Assembly: GCA_947646735.1 (NCBI GenBank)
Contig: CANTFK010000077.1
Location: 186,001 to 250,000, forward strand
From: Peronospora farinosa
Taxonomy: Eukaryota > Oomycota > Peronosporomycetes > Peronosporales > Peronosporaceae
Reading direction: 5' to 3'
DNA length: 64,000 nucleotides
Part shown: one piece after another, positions 21,207 to 32,640 of the stretch
Layout of the letters: each line of letters begins with the position of its first letter
Numbering within the stretch: the stretch's first letter is position 1
Translations under genes and position numbers: made by a program
Notes under the pieces: generated by a model
What the model was told of the DNA's origin: nothing
The model's database searches: none
What the model saw: the letters and a program-made list of their open reading frames with translations, nothing else

Positions 21207-22252
21207 TGTGGTGGAGTGGCGATCACAAAATTTCAGATGTGATCCCGACTCTCCACTGGCGCCCAGACGACCGACTAACGGAGGGGGTACCCCGTATCCG
21301 TGTAACTTTCCTTCCTCACCTTGTGTACCCGTCGGTAGGGCGGGCTGCACTCTTCTCGGTGGACTTGAGTCGATGCTGAGCTTGACCGTGGTTGGGGATT
21401 GGTCGGGGGGGTCGATCACGTGGAAAATCCTCACGCGATCGAAAGTTGTATGGGGGGTGCTCTATGAGTCACCCTGGTCTGCCTTGAGACCGCCTTATCC
21501 AAATGTAGATACTTGATCCACTTGATTTCACTTGATCTTCTGACCACTTGAGCCGTCTCGATCTTGTGCCTTTTCCTTTACGTTGTATACTGCGTCCGAT
21601 CGCAGGGGGGTTTTGCTTGAGTTGAGAGTTCTTGTAATCCCTGGCCAAACAATCCAGGGATATCACTTGTCGTAGCGTAACAGAAGCTCTTGATCGTCGG
21701 GGGACAAAGTTATCCGCCCGGAAGAGAAGTAAAAGAAACTCTGTTTAATGTTAACCAATCCAATACCAAATGCTACGATTATGCCTATCTGTATGACAGT
21801 ACCTACTGCCGCGTGTCGTCTTTTCAGGAAAATCAGACCTCGGTATGTGGTCCACTTCGGATACCATCGCGATCTTGATCCGTCGATCGAGGTTACGATC
21901 GATCTGTTACCGGTTACATCTCGCGATCGGCTTTCTGGATCGAGGTTACGATCGTCGATCACACTTGTTGATCACGATCGACGATTGCGATCGAGCGATC
22001 TCCCACCCTGATCGTCATCACAGCCGCGTAATCCTCGGCCAACCGTGGCCATCACATGATCGATCCAGATAAGCTGTCATTCCAATACAATAGCCAAGTA
22101 TAAACTATGCGATCATTCATCGATTAATCTTGATCTCTCTCATACAATAGCCAAGTATAATCCATAGAATATGATTCCCGCCGTGTAAGTGGTCCACATT
22201 ATGATCACTTTCGATATCGTTGATCAATCTTTTCTTGATCGACTTCACCACA
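21207..22252 (-). repeat. Gypsy-2 3' LTR (left copy)
   Basis: 1046 bp, TG...CA on either strand. Nearly identical to 30539-31584. In 21841-22080 I count 16 GATC sites in 240 bases, against about one expected by chance. Confidence 0.93.
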
Positions 22253-22535
22253 GCCGTCCCCTGCGCTGATCACCGGCATACAGTGCTGGTGTATCCGTGC
22301 ATATTCTATTCCTTCGCTCGGATGGCAAGGTTGTGAATCGCGAGTAACCTTTTTGATCCATAATACTTAACACGATCTTCATATATTTTCCACCTTTTCT
22401 CCGTTGATCGCGTTCAAAATTCTCCTCTTCTTCTTTCTTTTTTCTCTTCGTAGTGATCCCCTTTCTCCATCTTTGATTTCGTGACCACTATACTCACTCC
22501 ACATATAACCACTTCCACCTACATATGTAACCCTC

Positions 22536-23266
22536 TTACATATCTTCACTACTCCAACAATCCAATAGTCTTTTACTACAAGAGTCCTCCTCGTGCGATT
22601 GCATCACCTCAAAACGATTTCGGCTAGCTCGATCGCGATCGAACTCTTGCAACAAAGCACTACAATTCAAATCTGCTTCATCCACCCATTCAGGATCGTT
22701 ATAACCCTTCAAGTTCACTAAAAGCTGGCGATGCACCCGACCATAGCGCGTTCTTCGACCCGATCGCCTATCCACGATTTTTTTCACTTCGTATTTACCT
22801 TCCTCTAGCTCATGTCTTCCGGCAGTAACGCTTCATCAAAATCCACTCGATCTGCTTCATCCACATTCAAAAAAATTGTAGGACGTTCTGGGAACACTCT
22901 AACTTGTTTTAACTTAGAAACATGGACCACCGGGAATAGCCTGTATGGCGTACCCGCGATCTCCAATCGTACTGCGTGATCTTTACATTTATCGGCTACA
23001 CGAAACGGTCCGTGCCACATATGGGCTAACTTCCGAGCATATCCTTCTTTGACGCGATCCAGATAGAGCCACACCTGTGATCCACGATCCACCTTAAAAC
23101 GCTCGTGATCTGCATTATGTCGATCAGATCGGTCTTGGATCGCAAGTTTCAACCGGTCATTCACTGCCGATCTTGCCCGTTGATAGTGGCGTTGTATGCC
23201 GTATCGCCATCGCCTTGGATTATGATCACGCGCTTTGGTGCTCCCTAACGGTAGGGTCGCCTCCAA
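22536..23266 (-). pseudogene. Gypsy-2 integrase C-terminus and chromodomain
   Basis: 23266-22805 encodes the GPF-type module of integrase: SQVWLYLDRVKEGYARKLA, WHGPFRVADKC and PVVHVSKLKQ. A stop at 22805 separates it from 22787-22536, which reads RRTRYGRVHRQLLVNLKGYN then DPEWVDEADLNC, a clear chromodomain (Y...Q.LV.WKGY...W pattern with Trp to Leu). In chromoviruses this domain steers integration to particular chromatin. A 250-base tail to the LTR holds no gene. Confidence 0.85.
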
Positions 23267-23387
23267 GGTCGATCGCGGGTCCCAACCGTAAATCAGATAA
23301 AACGGGGTGTCCCCACGGACACGATCTTGGGCAGTATCGATCGCGAAAGTCAGACTTTCTGCATACTCGTCCCAATCTTTCTAATTC

Positions 23388-24068
23388 TCATCCGTTACAT
23401 ACATCTTGATTGATCGTGTCAACGTTTGGACCATGCGCTCTGCCGTGCCACTCTGCCGTGCCATTTGCTTGCGGTCTATATGCCATGGTAGCTCGCTGTT
23501 TCTTCCCCGCGATCCGATTAAACGCACGAAAGAAGTCAGACATGAATCCTGGATCTCGATCGTGGCGTATCGCCTCACTTGCACCAAACCGTCGGAAAAC
23601 ACACTCTTCGTAGTTTTCTGCGATCGTCTGTGCAGTCCGGGACGAACTGGCCTTTGCGATCACATAGCCTGGAAACAGATTAACCCATAGTAACAACTAC
23701 GTATTTCCTTTGAAAGATCGCGGTAGTGACGGAATATGATCCATAGCCAAAATTTGAAACGGATAAGTCGCCTGTAAATTTCCTGGTGATCCTCCATGAT
23801 CAGATGGCCGCCCCTTGCCTGTTTTACAAACCACACATTCGCCTACATATCGCTGCACACTGCGGTACAACCCTCGCCAGTGGAAATTCATTTTTATCCG
23901 TTGGTAGGTTCGACCAATCCCTTGGTGACCACCTTCCAGACTCGTATGGTAATGATGTAAAACATCCTGATGCAATAACTCCGGAATTACCAAGCGAACC
24001 AACTCGTTACGATCTTCAGATTTCGCGTTCGCTCCATGGCAGAAAAATAATAGTCCACTTAGGTCCAC
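23388..24068 (-). pseudogene. Gypsy-2 integrase zinc-binding and catalytic core
   Basis: 24068-23697 holds the HHCC zinc-binding part (HHYHTSLEGGHQGIGRTYQR, CVVCKTGKG) and the first core Asp in ILAMDHIPSLPRSFKG. 23696-23388 holds the second Asp region (AIRHDRDPGFMSDFF) and YRPQANGTAEWHGRAH near the third acidic residue. A stop at about 23697 and another after 23388 break the frame. The function would be insertion of the cDNA into the genome. Confidence 0.85.
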
Positions 24069-24439
24069 TTCTTAATCGGATGCGATCAGGGCGCAGCTCT
24101 TCGCTTCGTCCGCTGTTAGCTTCGCAACATCCCCGACCAAATATGTTTTTAAGTTAGATATCCAACATTCTTTGTCTTGAGCTTGTCTTATGCGATCGAC
24201 CCGCATTTGCTGCACGATTTCTTCCTGCAAAATTTCTGGCTGACAACGTCTTATCACAGCTGATCGAGTGATCGCAGCCACTTTGACTACCTGATCGACT
24301 TGGCTTGGGATCAACAGCTCGTCCAACCGATTTAGGGTAACCAAGTCTTGGCGGTCTTAATCCAAAATTGCAATTGTACCCTTTTGTCACTGTAGAGCTT
24401 CACTTGCTAGTCGATCGGCACTTTGATTCTAGTCCCGCT

Positions 24440-26435
24440 TCATGTGCAACAATTCGTGATTTGGCCACGATCGGAGTTTCTCCATAGCTTTTGACGCAGC
24501 AATTGTAGACCCGGTGCCTTACAGTCGATCTCTCCACGCATTTGCCTGATCACCAAATCCGAGTCACCGCAAATGATTACACGTCCCCTGGTCTGATCTG
24601 CAAGCAGATCCAAGCTGAGAATTAATCCTCGATATTCCGCTTCATTCACCGTCAAATTAGTAGCAAATTCAGAAGCGGCAGCCACGATCTTCCATTCAGG
24701 TAACTTCCACACGATCGCGCTATATGCCCCGCCCTTCCTTTTCACTCTAGCTGACCCATCGAAACTAACTACCAACAGATCTTCACCCACTTCAACCGTG
24801 GGTGGTGGCATACTGATTGTTTGCCGAGGCTGCTTTTGCGGGGCAATTGCGATCAACGTCTTGTCCAATTCTTCACGAGGAGTTATACTCGCAGCTAGGG
24901 TACCCAATATCTTCTCCTTTCTCACTCCGGCGGATCTCTAATGTCCAATTTGATAGGAGAGCAGCCCATCTTCCTAACCTCCCGTTAAAGCCAGAAGATT
25001 GCAATAACCATGCCAGCGTCGAATGCCTCGTAAGCACTGTGATCGTTCGTGAGATCAGCATAGTGTAACAGATATCCAGAATCCGGAGGAGAGCTAATAC
25101 CTCTTTTCACCATCCCGTAATTAATCTCGTTAGGCTTCAGCGTGCGACTAGAGAAAGTGACAGGCCAATAGATTCCATCGTGTTCTTGGAGTAACGCCGC
25201 TGACATGGCCCACTTACTGGCATACACCACAATCACAGGCGATCGTTCTGGATCAAAATGTTTCAGGATCGGTGTCGCGGCTATTTTAGCTTTTAATATA
25301 GTGAATTCAATCGTTGCCTTCTCCCAGTGGTTTCTGCCCTCGCAACCATGACCGTCCCCAGTATTCGACTCTGGATCGATAATGTAGCCATCTCTCGATC
25401 CACTTTTAAAATCTTGATCGATCTTATACTTGTCACGAGACTGGCAACCACAATTTGGTCCAGCACCATCAGTGACCATCTGAACACCCCCAGCCCGGCT
25501 GATCTCATGAAAATCTGCCTCCCGCAGCTCATAAAGTACGGATGCATAAATCGCAAAATCCTCAATAAATCGGCTGTAGTAATTCAGACTCCCCAAAAAT
25601 GACTGCATCGATCGCAACGTCCGAGGAAATGGGACGTTCACCAGAGATTGTAAATCTTTTGGATGAGCTTCTAAACCTGCAAGCGAAACCTGATGACCCA
25701 GGTAATCCACTTTACGACGTCCCCAAAATCGCTTAGCCACACTGATTAATAAATTCCACGTATTGAACGCTTCCAACAATCGTTCCACCTTCTCATAAAG
25801 GGACGTCCACGATGTAGCAGGTATCAGTATATCGTCAATATATGATCGCCGACCTAACACCGATGGTCTCGAATCAGTATCTGGTTCAACTTCAGTAAAC
25901 ACGTCGATCGGCTTTGACAATTCAGCTGTATTTAAATCAGAACTTGTACCGATTTTTAAATACCCATATAGAGCATTGTCAATCAATCGCTGGTAGATTT
26001 GAGGAGCATTCTTCAATCCGAATGGCCTTCGTAACCACTCAAATAAACCTGGCGGTGTGGTTAATGCAGAAATCATCCTCGCCCTCTCTGTCATTTTTAC
26101 CACCCAGAATCCACTCGCCATATCCAAGGAACAATACCACATAGCTTTATCCATATCTTGCAATAAATCACTGATCAATGCATCGGATACACCATCAATC
26201 GTGTCAACTGGTTCACCCTACGATAATTGATACATAATCGAATGTCTTCGCCATTCTTCTTGATAATCACTACAATTGGTGAAGCCCACGGCGACGTAGA
26301 TGGCCGGATGATCTTGGCAGATAATAATACCTTAATCAAATCAGCTAATTTCTTCCCGAAATTTGGGTGCCACAGGTCGCACTCTCTGCGCGATCGGGTT
26401 AGCTCCTCCAACATCAATGTCACAAACTGCTCCAC
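24440..26435 (-). pseudogene. pol: Gypsy-2 reverse transcriptase and RNase H
   Basis: 26435-26175 gives RT fingers (WASPIVVIIKKNGEDIRLCI, NYRRVNQ). After one frame change at about 26178, 26178-24985 gives SLDMASGFWVVKM, FEWLRRPFGLKNAPQIYQRL, the catalytic SYIDD box, and thumb motifs (VDYLGHQVS, FLGSLNYYSRFI). A second frame at 24925-24440 is RNase H of the plant/cellular type: FDGSARVKRKGGAYS, NEAEYRGLILSL and GDSDLVI with the expected acidic residues. Frame changes and stops separate the parts, so no active polyprotein is made from this copy. Confidence 0.9.
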
Positions 26436-26471
26436 GTGCTGCGGGAGGTAGGGCGTTGCCTTTCCCTATGA

Positions 26472-27221
26472 TTAAGTGTCGATCTTCCAAATTAATGGTC
26501 GTAGCTTTTCTTGATCTTCTGTTAAGGGTATTCCAGGGTCGCCAACTTGAATATCGTCGATCGATACTTCCATCGTTGACACCACAATTTCTGGCAACAC
26601 CGCCATATGCTGATCGACATCTTCGGCAAACAGGTCGCCACTCTCGTGAGAATATACTGCCTCTTCAGATGATGGTTCTTCTGTTGGGACATCTTTGGTT
26701 GCGATCGCCGTGGACTTATTTTTCACACGATCGGATTGTCCCTGATCGTTATCGTCGACGATCTCCGTAAAACCTTCAATTGCTTCATCCGATCGATCGG
26801 GTATCTGATCGACCTCTCCAACTTCTCTGGTCGCATCGATCACACCTGTGGACTGTTCTTAATCTTGGTCCGTTATGTCTTCATCCCTAATGTCGATTCT
26901 TTCACCTGATCGATCTTGTACACCATCCACCTTGTCGATTTCTTTCAGCATATTGATCACAAATTGTGATCGTCTTGACTGATGATCTTCATTGTCACGA
27001 TAACCTTGATCTTCCGTACTATCTTGATTTACCTCCACGTTGATCGTGTCCTTATCCGATTGCGATGCAATTTTCTCCACTTTTGCGATCTTCTCGTTCT
27101 CTCCCTTCCTGGGACGCATCAAAATTTTAGTTGGTAGTGGATACGATGGGTGATCAACTAGTGGTCCTGTCGGCTCATCAGCGAATTCTTCCTTCCGATC
27201 TGTAGTTACTTCATAGGCCAT
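26472..27221 (-). pseudogene. Gypsy-2 acidic linker between protease and RT
   Basis: Two frames in the same register (27221-26859, 26843-26472), separated by a single stop, encode a very acidic, Asp-rich linker (DRSGERIDIRDEDITDQD, VDDNDQG). It has no domain. The repeated GATC/TCGA sites show up here as Asp-Arg and Ser-Ile codon pairs. Confidence 0.7.
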
Positions 27222-27239
27222 AGTCTGCCACTCATTATA

Positions 27240-28373
27240 TCAACGCGAACCCACCGAGACATATCCAGGTGATCGAGGTATCATATCCGCAGCCTTCCAC
27301 CAACCTATCGGAGCTCCGTGATTCACAATCACTTCTCTATCACTAAGATTAGTAAGCTGCAGATATTTAGTCTTCCTCGGTCCTGTTGTGACTGTTGGTA
27401 TCCATTTTGGGTCTCGTCTCACCCAAAGCTTAGATTTCGGTGCACCAATACCGATTCGTATTTCCGTCGATCCGCCTACTGGGATCACCACATATTGATC
27501 GTTAATCGTGATCGGCTGTCTTTTCGTTTGGTATGGAGGTCTTCGTTCCGCCAATTGAATTCTAACCTCATCCGGCAAAGAAAGTGTTCTATCTGCGAGA
27601 TCCAAACGAATCCCAGCTGGGACCATAAAATCCATACCCAAGATCGCTTCTTGACCAACTTGATCGCCCACCCAGGCGTCAAAATAATATACCAGTGATC
27701 CATTTAATGTGATCTTGATTTTGGTTCGTCCCTCGGTCATATAGGTATTCTCACCAATTCCAATACATTCTTGCCTTTGGCTCTCGCCAATGACACATCC
27801 TACCTTACGAGCAAAGGTGGTGTCGACGATCGAGACTTCGGCTCCAGAATCAAATAGCATAGTAGCCTTCTCATTGTTGATCTTGCCCACTGCCTTGGCC
27901 TGCTTGAACCACTTTCCTGGGGTATGACATTTCCAATACCCCCGTGATTCGCCTGGCGCCAGGTCGAGCTCCATCTTGGCAGGCGATCGATAAAATTCAT
28001 CAACTTTCGTGACACTTGAAATATAACGCAAATGATTTAAATCCTCACATGTATTGATCGGATCGATCCGCTTGTTAACTTCTTGATCCGTAGATCCCTT
28101 TTCAACAAATGAATAAATGAAGAGCCTAGAACGCTCGGCTCGTACCAGATTCCAACCTGGCGAGCGTCCTAGTTTAACATCTCTTCCGCTTTCGGCGGGA
28201 GCATCCCAGCATGCTTGGTTGGGACATACCACTGACGGATCAGATTGTAGAATTCTTCCATCGGGCATTTCCCCCCTTCGTGCATCTCTCCACAGGCAGT
28301 ACACACGAAAAAACACTTGACTAAAAGATGTCCTTTGCGCCCACATTTCTGACAGGTCAACCGTTTCCAACAT
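27240..28373 (-). CDS. Gypsy-2 pol N-terminus with retropepsin
   Basis: This 377-codon open frame overlaps the gag frame by about 205 bases in the -1 register. It carries the retropepsin active site MLFDSGAEVSIVDTTF and EAILGMDFMVPAGIRLDL, followed by a linker to RT. It lacks a sensible start of its own, so it would be made by ribosomal frameshifting from gag. A TTTTTTC heptamer in the gag frame at 28307-28313 is well placed for that. The frame ends in a stop at 27240, so the polyprotein of this copy is truncated after protease. Confidence 0.8.
   Translation of the reverse strand: MLETVDLSEMWAQRTSFSQVFFRVYCLWRDARRGEMPDGRILQSDPSVVCPNQACWDAPAESGRDVKLGRSPGWNLVRAERSRLFIYSFVEKGSTDQEVNKRIDPINTCEDLNHLRYISSVTKVDEFYRSPAKMELDLAPGESRGYWKCHTPGKWFKQAKAVGKINNEKATMLFDSGAEVSIVDTTFARKVGCVIGESQRQECIGIGENTYMTEGRTKIKITLNGSLVYYFDAWVGDQVGQEAILGMDFMVPAGIRLDLADRTLSLPDEVRIQLAERRPPYQTKRQPITINDQYVVIPVGGSTEIRIGIGAPKSKLWVRRDPKWIPTVTTGPRKTKYLQLTNLSDREVIVNHGAPIGWWKAADMIPRSPGYVSVGSR
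28307..28313 (-). promoter_or_regulatory. Putative -1 frameshift heptamer for gag-pol
   Basis: On the - strand this reads T TTT TTC in the gag register, between the second and third zinc knuckles. Slipping back one base enters the protease frame (FFRVYCLWRDARRG), which is open to 27240. Confidence 0.55.
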
Positions 28374-30519
28374 CCACGATCGTCATGTTTCTTCGATCCG
28401 CAATGGGTGCAGGCTCTTGGTGGGTCAGTGTGACCATGACCTTTGCCTTGATCGATCACATTCTATCGATCACGATTGTCGATCACATGCTGTCGATCAT
28501 GACTGTCACTCTTATTCTGTCGATCACGATAATCTCTCGGCTTTTCAGCTGGGGCATGCGTCATCGCGGAAAACACGCGGCGTCGATCCACTTCTACTTC
28601 AAATCCACTCGATTCCGACTCTGATCCACTGTTACCGTTTTCAATATGGATCGCTCTCACTGCGCGAGCCGGTTTCGATGACGCTTGATCGGGTGCAGGG
28701 GCGGCTCGTTGACGAAATTTACTGGATCCCATCGATGCCTTGCCTTGACGAATCTCCATACGTTGATACGGACGTAGAGTTTCTTCCATGTCGTCAGCAT
28801 CGTCCAAACGTAATAAAGTCAACTGTTTCGCCAGATCGCGATCATTCAGTGTCTCAATAAAATGTTCCGCATGTTCACGTCTGGTAGCTGGCGTTCCCTC
28901 TCGAATTGAAATTTTTGCTCTGATCGCTGCCACATTTAGCCGATATAGATACTCCAATGGAGTTTCATTCGATTGTTTCCTTGCATGGTAATATTGTCTT
29001 CTAACAGATACACCATACCCTCCATATTGTATCATGAAACTTTCCAATAGAGATTTCCAGTGATGACGAGTCGATCGGCCAAGCTGGCCATACCAGTTTC
29101 GTGCTGGTACCGTCAGCAGATCTCCAAATACAAGACACTTTTCGTTGTCAGGAGCTTGATCACGTAAGAAAAAAAGCAGATTTGACTTTACTGATCCAGC
29201 TTCTGGCTCGGTCTTCGTCTCTGTCTCGCCCGGTGAATTCCTTTAGATCTGCGATCGCTGATACTCGAATTCGCTGAGTAGTGAATCCACCACTTGGTGT
29301 AGCTTCTTCAGCTGCTACTAAAAGCCGTCTCAGGTCTTCCAGTCCTAGATCATACTGATCGTTGATATTGGATCGACTATGACGCGATCCGACTGACTCC
29401 ATCTCCACGTCTGGAATATTCATCATTTGAGGAGTGGCGTTGATCCTTGATCGATTAGCATTTTGTAGAGCTAAATCCGTTGATCGTCTTCGTACTTCTT
29501 CATGGCTGCTTTAAAATAGAAATCCAGCTGGTTTGGTCCAAATGGATTCTTTTCTCGGGCCATAGGTACATCGGTCGATTTTACTTCGGTTTCGATCGGC
29601 GACGATCTTTCACGTATAAACGCCGCACCAGACGGTCCCAACGACATTCGTTGAATGGGAATTGATTCTCCTGAATCCGCCTCCGATTCTGCCGGTGCAA
29701 ACTGTGATGAGCCCGCTTGATATGTCTCAGTGGCTGGCACGATCGCTTGGTGCTTCTCAGTGAGAGGGGTTAACGCCTCGAACAACGATCGTCCTGCTTT
29801 GATTACTTGATCATGATTACAATCCAGCAATTTCTGCGCATCAAACGCTCCAGCGGTGAATCCAGCTTCCTTGAGTAACTTCAACAAACGACGAATCGCT
29901 TCCAATTGGTTCGGTGTTTCTACCGGAGCTGATACCGGTCCTTGTAATAATCCGGTTAGCTTTGGCTTCAATATCTTGAGAACTGGATCGCTTGATAGCA
30001 AAGTCTTTAGTTCTTTTTGGTGAAAACACCGTTTCAATTCTTCCATGTTCGTCGATCTTTCGGTTTTCGATCCGTGATCGGCCGACTCTTTTCCTTAGAC
30101 ACCACGATCTTCCGATTTCTTCGTCTGAACGTTGAGTTGTAATCGCGGTGCCTTTATCCGCACCTGTGAATTCGTCGACTATTTCTTCTTAGGTTTTGTA
30201 GGAGCGGTTTTGGATAAATTTCTCTCATTTTTAATTGAAATATTCTCATCACGCGAATCTCGTTTTGCAACGTGATCCGCAGGGGTCCCCGAAGGGACCT
30301 GGGGAGGAGGTAGAGGTTTTTCTTCCAGATCGAATGATCGATCTTCCTCTTTTGTTTTCTGCTCATCGGCGCCCCTCCCAAAACGCTGATGATCCGGGGA
30401 TCCTTTTTCTTCACGCGTCTGCGGCAATCCCTTTGCCTCTGACGCTCCAATCCCAGGTTCATTCTTGATCTTGACATCTTCTCTCAGGGACTCACGGTGA
30501 AATCCCGAGTCACCAGAAG

Positions 30520-30537
30520 ATCCGGGCACGCGCACCA
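30520..30537 (-). promoter_or_regulatory. Gypsy-2 primer-binding site
   Basis: On the - strand TGGTGCGCGTGCCCGGAT begins one base after the 5' LTR. Its complement, ATCCGGGCACGCGCACCA, has the form of a tRNA 3' end (acceptor strand plus CCA). I cannot name the tRNA. Confidence 0.8.
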
Positions 30538-30538
30538 T

Positions 30539-31584
30539 TGTGGTGGAGTGGCGATCACAAAATTTCAGATGTGATCCCGACTCTCCAATGGCGCCCAGAC
30601 GACCGACTAACGGAGGGGGTACCCCGTATCCGTGTAACTTTCCTTCCTCACCTTGTGTACCCGTCGGTATGACGGGCTGCACTCCTCTCGGTGGACTTGA
30701 GTCGATGCTGAGCTTGACCGTGGTTGGGGATTGGTCGGGGGGGTCGATCACGTGGAAAATCCTCACGCGATCGAAAGTTGTATGGGGGGTGCTCTATGAG
30801 TCACCCTGGTCTGCCTTGAGACCGCCTTATCCAAATGTAGATACTTGATCCACTTGATTTCACTTGATCTTCTGACCACTTGAGCCGTCTCGATCTTGTG
30901 CCTTTTCCTTTACGTTGTATACTGCGTCCGATCGCAGGGGGGTTTTGCTTGAGTTGAGAGTTCTTGTAATCCCTGGCCAAACAATCCAGGGATATCACTT
31001 GTCGTAGCGTAACAGAAGCTCTTGATCGTCGGGGGCCAAAGTTATCCGCCCGGAAGAGAAGTAAAAGAAACTCTGTTTAATGTTAACCAATCCAATACCA
31101 AATGCTACGATTATGCCTATCTGTATGACAGTACCTACTGCCGCGTGTCGTCTTTTCAGGAAAATCAGACCTCGGTATGTGGTCCACTTCGGATACCATC
31201 GCGATCTTGATCCGTCGATCGAGGTTACGATCGATCTGTTACCGGTTACATCTCGCGATCGGCTTTCTGGATCGAGGTTACGATCGTCGATCACACTTGT
31301 TGATCACGATCGACGATTGCGATCGAGCGATCTCCCACCCTGATCGTCATCACAGCCGCGTAATCCTCGGCCAACCGTGGCCATCACATGATCGATCCAG
31401 ATAAGCTGTCATTCCAATACAATAGCCAAGTATAAACTATGCGATCATTCATCGATTAATCTTGATCTCTCTCATACAATAGCCAAGTATAATCCATAGA
31501 ATATGATTCCCGCCGTGTAAGTGGTCCATATTATGATCACTTTCGATATCGTTGATCAATCTTTTCTTGATCGACTTCACCACA
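30539..31584 (-). repeat. Gypsy-2 5' LTR (right copy)
   Basis: 1046 bp and the same length as the left copy. It differs, for example, by cca/caa near 30588 and ggggac/ggggcc near 31037. An open reverse frame runs from inside this LTR (30766) in register with gag. Confidence 0.93.
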
Positions 31585-32640
31585 GCGTCGCAAGAGGAGA
31601 AAAGCCGTGTAAAAGGCCATGAGGCCAGTGTGTACGGGTCAAGGATCGGTCAGGGCAGGGCAATCAGCAGAGAGGCTCTTGACGTGACATCACCTAGGCG
31701 TGTGTCGCCGATAATTTCGTCCAACACGTACTTTAGTGTGCACCAGCATGCATTCGCCGATGCAGTTGACAACGTGAAAATGGCTCAGGCGCCGCAGCCT
31801 ACGCTAACCAGCATTATCAACCGCCACCGGTGTATCATCTAACTTCCCACAGCAATTTGCACCGGGGCCTCGCCTTGATCGTGTCCCTGACACTCGCCAA
31901 CGAAAGCGGGTTACTCGCCCTTTCGACGGTAAAGAATTGTATCAAGGATTGGGAAGCGATTTCTTATCCTGGGGCAAGCTATCGGTTCGGCAGATACAAT
32001 TTGCAGAAAGTGCGTGTGGTTTTACGTGGAGCGAAGACATAAAGGTTGACATCCTCGGTCACCATCTGACCAAAGTAGCTGAGCGCTACTACAACAGACA
32101 ATTTGAAGGATGGTGGGAGGAGGAGCCCACACTGAAACATACAATGCAGAGGCTCCTACACACTTTAGCGACCAAGATTACGCCTGCGCAAAGTATGAAA
32201 CTTTTCATGGCACCCAAAAGTGTAAGCAGAACATGGACGGAGCACTATCTGTACTTAGTTGCTGTGAGTGAGGCTTGTGGCGGCGCCGACAACCTTTTGC
32301 AGGACAACATTGTGCACTATGCCGATCCAGCTATGATATTAACGATGCTGGCAAGATTAAACCTTATGCACACTGATTACCGACGGCAGCCAGAGGAGTT
32401 GGCACACTTCGCGCAGTCAACAAGGATTGAACTGCGTAGGAAAGTGGAACGAGACGTCGTCAGTAACGTACAGGCTAAATAAACAGATGCACGCAAGTGT
32501 TACAAGTGCAGAAAGACGGGACATGTCAAGGCGTTGTTTCCTGATACAAAAGTGGGATTTGATAAGTCCAAAAACGCTGATTTTGTACTTGACATTTGAG
32601 AGCCAAACAGCGAAGAAGGTATATGGGTGCTAGACAGCGG
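31585..32640 (+). pseudogene. gag: Copia gag, 3' fragment with damaged zinc knuckle
   Basis: The Copia gag resumes directly after the gcgt duplication. 31937-32482 reads FEGWWEEEPTLKHTMQRLLH, TWTEHYLYLVAVSEACGGAD and HYADPAMILTMLARLN, as in UBN2-type gag. A zinc knuckle CYKCRKTGHVKALF at about 32497-32540 has lost its last Cys. The frames are broken. Confidence 0.75.

Larger units (their letters stand above)
28169..30538 (-). pseudogene. gag: Gypsy-2 gag (several stops)
   Basis: The start ATG at 30538 lies one base inside the 5' LTR and shares two bases with the primer-binding site. Most pieces lie in one register: 30538-30179, 30046-29471, 29047-28463 and 28459-28169. 29426-29160 is shifted. 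Gag core motifs include VSAIADLKEFTGRDRDEDRA, RARSWISKV, YYHARKQSNETPLEYLYRL and AEHFIETLNDRDLAKQL. The last part has three cysteine clusters: CTHCGSKKHDDRGC, CQKCGRKGHLLVKC and CTACGEMHEGGKC, all CCHC zinc knuckles. Single in-frame stops lie at 30179, 29471 and 28463. Confidence 0.85.
21207..31584 (-). mobile_element. Gypsy-2: young reverse-oriented Gypsy/Ty3 element nested in Copia
   Basis: The element is 10.4 kb with two 1046-bp LTRs (21207-22252 and 30539-31584) running TGTGG...CCACA. I noticed only about seven differences between the LTRs. A 4-bp target duplication, gcgt, flanks it: left flank aaggcgt, right flank gcgtcgc. Because it lies on the - strand, the 5' LTR is the right-hand one. 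Order on the - strand is gag, protease, RT, RNase H, integrase, chromodomain. A primer-binding site directly follows the 5' LTR. Frames contain perhaps ten or more stops and shifts despite the near-identical LTRs. The whole element is strikingly rich in GATC. Confidence 0.95.
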
